Shown here: piece after piece, positions 43,176 through 51,716 of the stretch | Layout of the letters: each line of letters opens with the position of its first letter | Position numbering within the stretch: the first letter of the stretch is position 1 | From: Thermohalobaculum sp965263335 | Lineage (GTDB): Bacteria; Pseudomonadota; Alphaproteobacteria; Rhodobacterales; Rhodobacteraceae | Length of the DNA stretch: 64,000 nt | Assembly (NCBI GenBank): GCA_965263335.1 | Contig: CBDHHE010000001.1 | Coordinates: forward strand, 1,364,001-1,428,000 | Reading direction: 5' to 3' | Translations under genes and position numbers: made by a program | Notes under the pieces: model-generated | Database searches by the model: none | What the model was told of the DNA's origin: nothing | Seen by the model: only the letters and a program-made list of their open reading frames with translations

Positions 43176-43771
43176 TGCAGCCGCCCCCGGCGCTGGCCTG
43201 TCGGGCTGCGATAGACATCTGCCGTCTGGCGCACGCGCGCATCGCCCTTGCCGTCTTCGCTGCGCTCATCCACCCAGCGGCGGCGCTTGCGCTTGGTGAA
43301 GTTTTCCTCGACGTGATGGCGTTCGACGAAGGCACTGACCCAGGCGATCAACGCCTCGGGCATGGGCACGGCTTCAACGACCTCCTCGCCGCTGTCCAGA
43401 TAGTCCTGCGCCTCGTAGGCCGACGCCGTCACACCGAAGACGGTCATCTCGTGCGGGCTGTCGGGATCCTCGTCCGGACGCAGGATCACATAGACCGAGG
43501 GCGGGTCGTTCGACAGGGCGACCCGATAGGCCTCGGTCTCGGCACGGTGCAGTTCGAGCACGCAGGTGGCCGCGTGGAAGTCGACGACATCGCCCTCGCG
43601 CCGCAACTCCTGCCAGTCCGCCTGCCCTGCCCCCGGCACCACGGTCAAGGCGCGCCACACCCACTTTGCCCAGCGCGTGACCCCGGGCTGACGCCGGATC
43701 ACGACGCCGAGCGACAGGCGCTCGCTGCGCCGGGCGCGGTCGTCGTCCGTCTCGTCCGAACAGTCTGTCAC
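43172..43771 (-). CDS. DUF3305 protein of the formate dehydrogenase cluster
   Basis: 199 residues. The core LSLGVVIRRQPGVTRWAKWVWRALTVVPGA (residues 19-48) and the LHRAETEAYRVALSNDPPSVYVILRP segment are typical of DUF3305. It ends in a basic tail (TKRKRRRWVDERSEDG...). No signal peptide, so cytoplasmic. First gene of the minus-strand chaperone/formate dehydrogenase block, followed by DUF3306 with overlapping stop and start. The 257-base divergent spacer to the ferredoxin gene must hold its promoter. Confidence 0.88.
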   Translation of the reverse strand: MTDCSDETDDDRARRSERLSLGVVIRRQPGVTRWAKWVWRALTVVPGAGQADWQELRREGDVVDFHAATCVLELHRAETEAYRVALSNDPPSVYVILRPDEDPDSPHEMTVFGVTASAYEAQDYLDSGEEVVEAVPMPEALIAWVSAFVERHHVEENFTKRKRRRWVDERSEDGKGDARVRQTADVYRSPTGQRRGRLH

Positions 43772-44028
43772 ACCTTACCCTTCAGCTTCGCCCGAGATGA
43801 TCGCGACACGCCGCCAGCATGCCCATCCCGCATCGCGCTGGTTTGCCGTTGCAGAACCCAGTCGCATCCCAACCTCCATAGTGAACGGCGCATCCAGCGT
43901 AAAGACAAGCACCGTGATCAAGCGCCTTCGAGCGTCTGGCAGGCAATCACGGCCTGTCTTGCACCGGCACGCTGGCTGGTCCACTGTCCGGCCGCCCGGG
44001 AACGGCCCGGGTCCGCCAGGATGACAAG

Positions 44029-46017
44029 ATGGTCGAACGCGAGGCTGAGATCCTTCTCTGCGACTGTACGGGCACCATGCGCCCGGATGCCGACGCGATC
44101 GCGCGCGGCACCGGGCTGGTGTGTTCGCGACTGCACACCCATCTCTGCCGGACCGACGCGGCGGCGGCAAAGACAGCGCTCGAACGCGGTGGCGATGTGA
44201 TCATTGCCTGCGGACAGGAAGCGCCCGCCTTCCATGAACTCGCCGAGGATCTGGGCGCGGGGGCACGACTGCGCACCGTCGACATCCGCGATCGGGCGGG
44301 CTGGTCTGATGACCCGGACGCCGGTCCCAAGATGGCGGCGCTGATCGCCGAGGCGCGTCTGCCGGTGCCGACGGTGCCGGCGATTGATGTGATCTCGGAG
44401 GGGGTCTGTCTGGTCATCGGCGAAGGCGACGTCACGCTCGCGGCCGCGGCCCGTCTGGGGAGCGCGTTGAGCGTCACGTGCCTGCTCGGCGACAGCGCCG
44501 ACGTCCTGCCGCCAGACGGCGCGGAGATTGACATCGCGAGAGGACGGGTCCGGATGGCCTCGGGCGCCATCGGAGGGTTCGCGGTCACCGTCGATGGCTA
44601 TGCAGCGCTCGAGGCGGCGGGCCGGGGACCGCGCCGCTTCGGGGCCGCGCGAGACGGTGCGCAGTCCGAATGCGACCTGATCGTCGATCTGTCCGGCGGC
44701 GAACCACTCTTCCCGGCACACTGGAAGCGCGACGGATACCTGCGCGCCGATCCCGGCGACCCGCTAGCCGTCGAACGGGTGCTGTTTGATGCCGCACAAC
44801 TGATCGGCACCTTCGAGAAGACCCTGCACATCCGCTTCGAACCCTCGCTGTGCGCCCATTCCCGCGCCGAGCAGACGGGTTGTACCCGGTGTCTCGATGC
44901 CTGCCCCACAAGTGCGATCTCGCCAGACGGCGAGACGGTTTGGATCGATGCGAATGTCTGCGCCGGGTGCGGTGCGTGCGCCGCGCTTTGTCCGACGGGG
45001 GCCGCGTCGACCGATGATCCGCCGGTGCAACATCTCTTCACACGGATGCGCACGATGGCCGAGGCGTACCGCAAGGCAGGCGGCGCCACACCGCGCCTGC
45101 TGGTTCATGACGGTCATGGTGCCGAGATGATCCGGCTTGCCGCACGGTTCGGGCGCGGCCTGCCGGCAGACGTGATCCCGCTGGGGGTGACGGCGATCGC
45201 CGCGTTCGGGCATGCGGAGCAGATCACCGCGCTCGCGCTCGGCTTTGCCAGCGTCGACATCCTTGCGGGTCCGCGGGTCGAGCGCGACGTTATCACCCGC
45301 GAGATGGCGCTGGCGGACGCCTTGATCACGGGCGCAGGCCGGGACGACGGTCGTCTGCGCCTGATCGAGCCCGCCGATCCCGATGCGCTTTCGGATCTCC
45401 TTTACGACGCTGCGCCCATTCCGCTGGACATCTCGCCGATCCTGCCGCTCGGCGGCAGGCGCGATGTGACGAGGCTTGCGGCAACCGCGCTCGCTGGCGG
45501 CACGCCGCCCGAGACGCCCATCGCGCTCCCTTCAGGCGCGCCTTACGGTGCAATCGAGATCGATGCGGACAAATGCACGCTGTGCCTGGCCTGCGTCTCG
45601 CTGTGCCCGCCCGGCGCACTCGGCGACAATCCGGACCGGCCGGAGGTCAACTTCCGCGAGGAGGCGTGCGTGCAGTGCGGGCTCTGCGCCACCGTCTGCC
45701 CCGAGACGGCGATCCGGCTGACCCCGCAGCTCGATCTGCGCGCCTCGGCGCTGTCGGCGCGCGAACTGAATGGCGAGGAGCCTTTCGCATGCATCGAGTG
45801 CGGCAAGCCCTTCGGCGTCAAGTCCACCATCGAGAAGATCACCGAGAAGCTCTCCGGCCAGCATCATATGTTCACCAACTCGGACAATGTGCGCCTGATC
45901 CAGATGTGTGACGACTGCCGGGTACGCGCTCAGTTCCACGCCGAGGACAATCCGTTCCAGTCTGCCCCGCGCCCGCGCGTGCGCACGACGCAGGACTACC
46001 TGGACGGCGACGAATAG
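44029..46017 (+). CDS. Multi-cluster 4Fe-4S ferredoxin-type protein of the formate dehydrogenase cluster
   Basis: A 662-residue cytoplasmic protein with four CxxCxxCxxxCP motifs in two pairs: CTRCLDACPTS and CAGCGACAALCPTG near residues 290-325, and CTLCLACVSLCPPG and CVQCGLCATVCPE near residues 517-560. Two more Cys pairs (CIECGKPFG and CDDCR) follow near the C-terminus and may bind metal. The N-terminal 280 residues have no cluster motif. A ribosome-binding site (CAGGA) lies 9 bases from the ATG. Similar genes accompany DUF3305/3306 and torD in alphaproteobacteria, suggesting electron supply for formate dehydrogenase maturation or use. A CCCGGG-AACGG-CCCGGG hairpin (43995-44011) precedes the start. 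Confidence 0.87.
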   Translation: MVEREAEILLCDCTGTMRPDADAIARGTGLVCSRLHTHLCRTDAAAAKTALERGGDVIIACGQEAPAFHELAEDLGAGARLRTVDIRDRAGWSDDPDAGPKMAALIAEARLPVPTVPAIDVISEGVCLVIGEGDVTLAAAARLGSALSVTCLLGDSADVLPPDGAEIDIARGRVRMASGAIGGFAVTVDGYAALEAAGRGPRRFGAARDGAQSECDLIVDLSGGEPLFPAHWKRDGYLRADPGDPLAVERVLFDAAQLIGTFEKTLHIRFEPSLCAHSRAEQTGCTRCLDACPTSAISPDGETVWIDANVCAGCGACAALCPTGAASTDDPPVQHLFTRMRTMAEAYRKAGGATPRLLVHDGHGAEMIRLAARFGRGLPADVIPLGVTAIAAFGHAEQITALALGFASVDILAGPRVERDVITREMALADALITGAGRDDGRLRLIEPADPDALSDLLYDAAPIPLDISPILPLGGRRDVTRLAATALAGGTPPETPIALPSGAPYGAIEIDADKCTLCLACVSLCPPGALGDNPDRPEVNFREEACVQCGLCATVCPETAIRLTPQLDLRASALSARELNGEEPFACIECGKPFGVKSTIEKITEKLSGQHHMFTNSDNVRLIQMCDDCRVRAQFHAEDNPFQSAPRPRVRTTQDYLDGDE

Positions 46018-46029
46018 AGCCCCTCCCGG

Positions 46030-46428
46030 ATGACCAGGCGCGCCATCAATCCTGCAGGATTCGCCGCGGCGGCCGAAGCACTGAAGCTTTCCGCAGGGGT
46101 CGTCTCGGGAGATCATGTCTTCCTGACCGGCGCGACTGGCAGCCTGCCGGACGGGACCATGCCTGCGGACCCGGCAGCGCAGTTTCGAAGCGCCTTTCAG
46201 AAAATCGGCCAGGTCCTGGATGCATCCGGGGCGTCGTTCGATGCGATCGTCGAGATGACGACCTACCATGTCGGCCTGCGGGACCACTTCGACCTTTTCT
46301 GCGCCGTCAGGGCCGAGTTCGTTCGACCGCCTTACCCGGCGTGGACCGCCGTCGAGGTTGCGGGCCTGAGGCGCGAGGGCGCTCTGGTCGAGATCCGCGT
46401 GATCGCCGCTCTGAACCCGTCAGCCTGA
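46030..46428 (+). CDS. RidA/YjgF-family protein
   Basis: 132 residues with a Rid fold: LKLSAGVVSGDHVFLTGATGSLPDG, then AQFRSAFQKIGQVLDASGASFDAIVEMTTYHVGL, and the C-terminal PAWTAVEVAGLRREGALVEIRVIAA. RidA enzymes hydrolyse reactive enamine/imine intermediates; Arg in VEIR matches the position used by active members, so imine deaminase activity is plausible. It lies 12 bases after the ferredoxin gene and its 3' end overlaps the convergent GIY-YIG gene by 9 bases. Confidence 0.88.
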   Translation: MTRRAINPAGFAAAAEALKLSAGVVSGDHVFLTGATGSLPDGTMPADPAAQFRSAFQKIGQVLDASGASFDAIVEMTTYHVGLRDHFDLFCAVRAEFVRPPYPAWTAVEVAGLRREGALVEIRVIAALNPSA

Positions 46429-47235
46429 CGTGGACCGCCCCTTCCGGCGCTCCTCGAGATAGTAGACATAGGCGTAGGGCAGTCTGCCTTCGTGCACACG
46501 GCCGGAGGCGGCATTCTTGCACTTCGAGCGATAGTTCTTCTGTCCAAGGGCGATCAGCTCGGATTCCACGGCGAGGGCGTTGTCGAGCGACGGGGTCTTG
46601 TAGATCACCAGCATCTGTTCCCACGGATGGTCGGCATAGGTGGTGCGGTCTTCGTCCTGATGCTCGCGGAACCGGCGTTGCGGGTCATTGGTGAAGCCAA
46701 CGTAGAAGGCCTTGGCGGCGCGCCCGGTCGTGTTTTCTTTGAGCGAGTCCTTGAACGCGGTCATTACCGGCCCGTCGCGCGACGCCTTCGGCGCGGCCTT
46801 GTTTGTCTCGACGTACATGAAGTGATCGTCCGGCGTCTTGTTGATGTATGAGCCATCGCTGCCGTGGTCGACCAGGACGTACACGAAGAACTCCGTTGAC
46901 GCCTCATAGCGCGGACCCGCGTAGTTGAAGCCCCGCGCATTCCACTTCTTGTGGCCCTTGCAGAGCCCGATCAGATCGTTCTCGATGTCGTTGACGAACC
47001 CGTGGCTCTGATTGCCGTAGATGACTTCCATGTCATCCCAGAGCGAGACATCGTCGTTCTTCATGCGCCGCTGATGCGCGCTGAAGCGATCGCGCGGATT
47101 GCAGGTCTGGCCGATGTAGAAGTAAAGGCAGTCCTTTCGCTCGATGCGGGCGAGGACCCAATCCTTGAGCGTGCGCGACACTTTCGATGGATGCTCGTTG
47201 TCGAAGTAATTGTACTTCACCTTGGAATCGCTCAT
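46420..47235 (-). CDS. Protein with two tandem GIY-YIG nuclease-like domains
   Basis: A 271-residue protein. The first domain (residues about 35-95) has CLYFYIGQTCNPRDRFSAHQRR and a possible catalytic Glu in DIENDLIGL. The second (about 170-245) has AFYVGFTNDPQRRFREHQDE and Glu in AVESELIAL. Both keep the Y-x-G-x-T...P-x-x-R-F...H frame and the distal Glu of GIY-YIG endonucleases. Two such domains in one chain could cut as an internal dimer. No DNA-binding or mobile-element context is present. Ribosome-binding site GAGGGGG. Function unknown; defence or DNA repair are possible. Confidence 0.8.
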   Translation of the reverse strand: MSDSKVKYNYFDNEHPSKVSRTLKDWVLARIERKDCLYFYIGQTCNPRDRFSAHQRRMKNDDVSLWDDMEVIYGNQSHGFVNDIENDLIGLCKGHKKWNARGFNYAGPRYEASTEFFVYVLVDHGSDGSYINKTPDDHFMYVETNKAAPKASRDGPVMTAFKDSLKENTTGRAAKAFYVGFTNDPQRRFREHQDEDRTTYADHPWEQMLVIYKTPSLDNALAVESELIALGQKNYRSKCKNAASGRVHEGRLPYAYVYYLEERRKGRSTSG

Positions 47236-47474
47236 GGCCCCCTCAAATCTTCAATTCAAACGCCGCAATTGTACCCGCGGCCCCGGCGATCGCAAAGCGG
47301 TGGTGCAAAAGGAGCGTTCACCATCCGCTACAGAATTGCTATTGTCGCTCTGCGCACGGAGGCGCCACCGGTCCGCGGGAAGGACAGAAGTCCACTCCGC
47401 CGGAACTGATCTCAGCTCGAACGAGCCTTCGCCCGCCGCGCGGACACCGGGCCATCGCTGAAAGGTACGTTCGC

Positions 47475-48560
47475 ATGCCGACCAAAGTGCTGCCCGAGCG
47501 GGCGGATATCGACCATCTGAAGCATCAGGCGAAGGATCTCCTGCGCGCGCAGCGCAGCGGCCGGCCGGACGCCTGCCAGCGGATACGCGAGTTCCACCCG
47601 GTGCTGCGCGGCGCCGATGATGCGCGTCTCTCGAACGCCACGTTCACGTTGAGCGACGCCCAGGCGACCCTTGCGCGCGAATACGGCTATGCAAGCTGGC
47701 GTCGGCTGCGCGACGTCGTGGCGGGCGGCGGTCCGGACACCGGCCTGCCCCATCACGAGCGGATCGAGGATGCCGTGTTCCGCCAGGCCGTCGACATGAT
47801 CGATGACGGCGATGCGGAGGGATTGCGGCGCCACCTCGCCCGGCATCCCGATCTGGCGCAACGCCGGGTGCGGTTCGAGGGCGGGAACTACTTCCAGAAC
47901 CCGGCACTGCTGGCGTTCATCGCCGAGAACCCGATCCGCAATGCCCGCCTGCCCGACAACATCGTCGCCGTCGCGGAGACGGTGATGGCGGCCGGCGCAT
48001 CCCCCGAGGCGATCTCCGAGACACTCGGGCTGGTGTGCTCCGGCCGAGTGGTGCGCGAGACGGGTGTGCAGGGCCCGCTCATCCAGGCGCTTTGCCGCGG
48101 CGGGGCGGACCCGGACGCGGCCATGCTTCCGGCGCTCGGACACGGGGAGTTCGCGGCGGTCGAGGCGCTGATCGATGCGGGTGCCACGGTCGACCTGTCC
48201 GTTGCGGCGGCGACAAACCGTGCGGCGGCATCAGCGCTGATCGGGGCGGCCGATGCCGAGACCCGGCACCGCGCCCTGGCGCTCGCCGCCCAGCACGGGC
48301 ATGCGGGGATGGTGCGCCTGATGCTCGAGCACGGCGAGGATCCGAACCGCTACAACCCGGTCGGCTGTCACGCCCACTCGACACCGCTCCATCAGGCAGC
48401 GCTGGCAGGCTGGCTCGATGTCGTGCGCGTGCTGGTCGAAGGCGGCGCGAAAACCGATCTCAGGGACATCCACCACAATGCGACACCGGAAGGCTGGGCC
48501 CGGCATGCGGGCCACGCGGACATTGCGGCGTTGTTGTCCTCGAACAAGAGCCTCACCTAG
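47475..48560 (+). CDS. Ankyrin-repeat protein
   Basis: 361 residues from the ATG of MPTKVLPERADIDHLKHQAKDLL; the frame is open for 96 codons upstream but without a plausible product. The N-terminal HLKHQAKDLLRAQRSG...FTLSDAQATLAREYGYASW segment (residues 13-75) is a conserved lead-in found in a bacterial ankyrin subfamily. Ankyrin units follow from residue about 190 (GEFAAVEALIDAGATVD, then RALALAAQHGHAGMVRLMLEHGEDPN, then TPLHQAALAGWLDVVRVLVEGGAKTD). Cytoplasmic protein-binding scaffold; partner unknown. Confidence 0.87.
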   Translation: MPTKVLPERADIDHLKHQAKDLLRAQRSGRPDACQRIREFHPVLRGADDARLSNATFTLSDAQATLAREYGYASWRRLRDVVAGGGPDTGLPHHERIEDAVFRQAVDMIDDGDAEGLRRHLARHPDLAQRRVRFEGGNYFQNPALLAFIAENPIRNARLPDNIVAVAETVMAAGASPEAISETLGLVCSGRVVRETGVQGPLIQALCRGGADPDAAMLPALGHGEFAAVEALIDAGATVDLSVAAATNRAAASALIGAADAETRHRALALAAQHGHAGMVRLMLEHGEDPNRYNPVGCHAHSTPLHQAALAGWLDVVRVLVEGGAKTDLRDIHHNATPEGWARHAGHADIAALLSSNKSLT

Positions 48561-48581
48561 GGGCAAGTCAAAAAAAAGTCG

Positions 48582-48602
48582 CTGGGGGGCAAAGCCCCCC
48601 AG
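48582..48602 (-). terminator. Rho-independent terminator for the minus-strand TIR-SUMF1 gene
   Basis: CTGGGGGGC (48582-48590), loop AAA, GCCCCCCAG (48594-48602): perfect 9-base arms. Read on the minus strand it is followed 4 bases later by eight T (48570-48577), a canonical intrinsic terminator. It lies 22 bases past the convergent ankyrin stop and could serve both. Confidence 0.8.
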
Positions 48603-48632
48603 ACCCCCCAAAAGAGGTAAAGGGGTAAAGCA

Positions 48633-50277
48633 TCAAGGGGTAAGGAGCGTCCTCGCGGGACGAAACCCGATGCTGTCGAACCGGTCGTCGGGACCGTCCC
48701 TGTCGCGGAAGGCGGAACGGAGGTACTGTGGATGTCGTCCCAGGAACCGCCGCGGACCACCCGCGAGAGCAGTCACCATCCTGCTCAGAAAGCCAGGCAG
48801 AGCCGTCCGTCGGTGCACCCTGATAGGTGTCGTGCCAGCAATCCTCCACCCACTCCCAAACATTGCCGTGCATGTGGCGCAGACCCCACCCGTTCGCCGC
48901 GTCCAGCTCCTCGACACCAACCGTGCGCTCCCGATAGACCCCTTTCGCACCAGAGCCGTAAGTGGACGTTGCCATTGTAGTTTGCCTGATCGGTCGAGAT
49001 CGTCTCGCCAAACGCGAACGGCGTCGTCGTCCCGGCCCGCGCCGCGTACTCCCATTCCGCCTCGTCGGCAGGCGATAGGGATCGCCGTCCACCTGCCCGT
49101 TCAGCCAGGCGATGTACTCCTGCGCGTCGTTCCACGAGACGTTGATCACCGGCCGGGTGCCACGGCCCCAGCCTCGGTCCGATGGATCGCGATTGCTCTG
49201 GCAACCGCCGTCGTCGACACACGCCTGCCATTGATTGAACGTGACTTCCGTTGTCGCCAAGGCGAAACGCGCAATGGTGACATCGCGCTGGGGACCTTCG
49301 TCACGGGCGCGACCCACCTCGTCTTCTGGCGAGCCCATCGTGAATGTCCCTGCCGGAAGCACCACCATCTCCGGGCAGCCATCACAATCAGTGAACTTCG
49401 AAAGAGCGGGCCGAGCCAGGTCTCTAGTTTCTGGCGCATCAACAGTTTGAACTGGTGCTTCAGCACCACCGGTGCTTCAACGGGAGTTTCAACTGCACAA
49501 GGTCCTCCTGAAAATCACAGCCTAGCAGTATGAAACCTCCGACAACCCATGTTCCGACAGAAGCGCGAGCGTGCTCTTCCACATCCAGGGCCTTGATGGT
49601 TCGCTTGGCCCTTGCTGATCAGCGGCCGCTTGCGGGTTGGACACCATCGGTGGCTGTTGTTCCGCCGCCGTATGTTGCGCGTCAGACCCCGCTTGAGGTT
49701 CGGGCTGCGGTGTGGCGAAGCGTGCGGGGGCTTCGCTGAACTGCTGAGCTGGCTCCGGGCGCGGTTTCGAAAGCTCCGTCAGCCGCGAGACCACCAGTTC
49801 GGCGAGCCTGATCACGGCGCTTCGAAGCTCCGCATCCATCTCGTGCTTGTGATTGTGGGGCCGCCAGTCGATCCATTGCGTGCGCTCGATCGCGGCCACC
49901 AAGTCGTCATGGGCGCGGGTTTCTTCCTCGCCGAGCACCGGTGTGTCGATGAAAACAACCGGCAGCACCAGTCCGCCGCGCCCGTCCCGCTCGGCCTTGC
50001 GCAGAAATCGCGCGAGCTCCTCCCGGCAGGGCTCGGAATTGAAGAACGAGGGTGAGATCACGGCGATCAGAAGGACCGCCTCCTCGAGCGCCTTCTCGAT
50101 GCGCGCGCGCCAATCGTCGCCGCCGATGATGTCGTCCACATCCTGGAAGATCTCGATGTCGCGGCCGATCCGGACGGAAACCTGTGTCTCCAGCTCACGG
50201 CGCACGGTCGAGATGAGCCCGCCGGATGCGCGATCGTCACGCCGCGTATAGCTGAAGAATGCAATGGTTCTCGCCAT
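48633..50277 (-). pseudogene. TIR-linker-TM-SUMF1 (formylglycine-generating-enzyme-like) gene with many frameshifts
   Basis: The 5' part (50277-49522) reads as an intact TIR domain, MARTIAFFSYTRRDD...EPCREELARFL, and a Pro/Glu/Gln linker. It then hits TAG just after WMWKSTLALLS. A different frame continues the membrane helix (VGTWVVGGFILL). Another gives a Val/Glu/Pro linker. Then FTDCDGCPEMVVLPAGTFTMGSPEDEVGR starts an SUMF1/FGE domain. That domain changes frame after YRLP (to ADEAEWEYAARAG), after YNGNV (to TYGSGAKGVYRER), after DGDCS (to RVVRGGSWDD) and again (to PQYLRSAFRDRDGPDDRFDSIGFRPAR). At least six shifts, mostly single missing bases. The terminator and domain order mark one original gene of about 1.6 kb. 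Confidence 0.82.
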
Positions 50278-50412
50278 CTGACGGGACGGGCTCCAAGAAA
50301 CAAACTCTCGTTTCGGGATACCAGAGCGCTCAAAAGCTGTCACCGGGGGATACTTGACATTCCCGGCGCCGCGCACCACTCCTCCCGGCATACCAGATAA
50401 AAGGGGTCGGGA

Positions 50413-50610
50413 ATGGACGACGACGTCTTCAACATGTCGATGCGCAAGTTTCTCAAGCAGGTGGGCGTCACCTCTCAGCAGAAGATCGAGGAGGCCGTGC
50501 GCGCGGCCAAACCCGCGGGCCCGGTGAAGGCGAAGGTGGTGCTGACCCTCGACGGCATCGACATGGAGCATGTGGTCGAGGGCGTGATCCAGACCGGAGA
50601 GACGACATGA
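50413..50610 (+). CDS. DUF6494-family small protein
   Basis: 65 residues: MDDDVFNMSMRKFLKQVGVTSQQKIEEAV at the N-terminus and VVLTLDGIDMEHVVEGVI at the C-terminus, matching from memory the DUF6494 family found upstream of Mrp in alphaproteobacteria. Soluble, with no Cys. The stop overlaps the mrp ATG (ATGA), so the two are translationally coupled. Role unknown. The gap to the divergent TIR gene is 135 bases. Confidence 0.83.
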   Translation: MDDDVFNMSMRKFLKQVGVTSQQKIEEAVRAAKPAGPVKAKVVLTLDGIDMEHVVEGVIQTGETT

Positions 50611-51716
50611 AGATCACGCGCGACGACGTGATCCGCGCGCTCTCGAAGATCGTCGATCCGGCCACCGGCAAGGACCTGATCACTGCCGACATGGCCAAGG
50701 CGATCACCGTGGGCGACGAGGGCGGCGTCAATTTCATCATCGAGGTCGATCCGGCCGTCGCGCAGCAGGCCGAGCCTCTGCGCGTGGCGGCCCAGCAGGC
50801 GGTGGAAGCGCTCGACGGTGTGACCCGCGTGAACGCCATCCTGACCGCGCATTCCTCCGAAGCGGGTCCGTCACGCTCGGCGACGCCAAAGGGCCCGCCC
50901 CCGGATCTGGGCATCGGCGGCAAGCGCAAGCCGGCCGAGCCCGAAGACAAGCGAATCCCGGGCGTGGAGCACGTCATCGCCATCGCCTCGGGCAAGGGCG
51001 GCGTCGGCAAGTCGACGGTGTCGGCCAACCTTGCGGTGGCACTCGCCGCCGCGGGCAAGCGCGTCGGGCTGCTGGATGCGGACGTCTACGGGCCGAGCCA
51101 GCCACGCATGATGGGCATTTCCGGGCGGCCATCCTCGCCGGACGGCAAGATCATCCTGCCGCTCCGGAACCACGGGGTCACCTGCATGTCGATCGGCTTC
51201 ATGGTGCCGGCGGACGAGGCGGTGATCTGGCGTGGCCCGATGCTGATGGGCGCGCTGCAGCAGCTGCTTGGCCAGGTGCAGTGGGGCCGGCTGGATGCCC
51301 TGCTCGTCGATCTGCCGCCCGGCACTGGCGATGTGCAGCTCACGCTCTCGCAGAAAGCGGAAGTGACGGGCGCTGTTGTGGTCTCGACCCCGCAGGACGT
51401 CGCTCTGCTGGACGCACGCAAGGCCCTCGACATGTTCCACAAGACCAACACGCCCGTGATCGGCATGGTCGAGAACATGTCGACCCACATCTGCTCGAAC
51501 TGTGGCCATGAGGAGCACATCTTCGGCCATGGCGGTGCCGAGGCCGAGGCAGAAAGGCTCAACATACCGTTTCTGGGCGCGATCCCTCTGGACATGGCGA
51601 TCCGGACAGCCGGTGACAGCGGGGCGCCCATCGTCGCGGCCAATCCGGAAAGCCCGCAGGCCGGCGCATTCCGGGACATCGCAGACGGGATGATCCGGAT
51701 GGGCGTCTTCGGGTGA
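50607..51716 (+). CDS. mrp: Mrp/NBP35-family iron-sulfur cluster carrier ATPase
   Basis: 369 residues. An N-terminal MIP18/DUF59-like domain (residues 1-85) is followed by a P-loop ATPase with the deviant Walker A GKGGVGKST (residues 129-137), DADVYGPSQPRMMG, and DLPPGTGDVQLTLSQ. The CSNCGHEEHIFG motif carries the CxxC that bridges a [4Fe-4S] cluster in the dimer. It delivers clusters to apo-proteins. The neighbouring lipoate-ligase-like and DUF6505 genes overlap in sequence, forming one operon, and formate dehydrogenase subunits are plausible clients. Confidence 0.94.
   Translation: MKITRDDVIRALSKIVDPATGKDLITADMAKAITVGDEGGVNFIIEVDPAVAQQAEPLRVAAQQAVEALDGVTRVNAILTAHSSEAGPSRSATPKGPPPDLGIGGKRKPAEPEDKRIPGVEHVIAIASGKGGVGKSTVSANLAVALAAAGKRVGLLDADVYGPSQPRMMGISGRPSSPDGKIILPLRNHGVTCMSIGFMVPADEAVIWRGPMLMGALQQLLGQVQWGRLDALLVDLPPGTGDVQLTLSQKAEVTGAVVVSTPQDVALLDARKALDMFHKTNTPVIGMVENMSTHICSNCGHEEHIFGHGGAEAEAERLNIPFLGAIPLDMAIRTAGDSGAPIVAANPESPQAGAFRDIADGMIRMGVFG

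Noticed and set aside
46030..47235. RidA and the GIY-YIG protein as a toxin-antitoxin pair
   Set aside because: They are convergent with overlapping 3' ends, not co-transcribed, and RidA has a well-known metabolic role.
48570..48602. A-run plus GC hairpin as the end of an insertion sequence
   Set aside because: There is no transposase and no second copy; hairpin followed by eight T on the minus strand is an ordinary intrinsic terminator.
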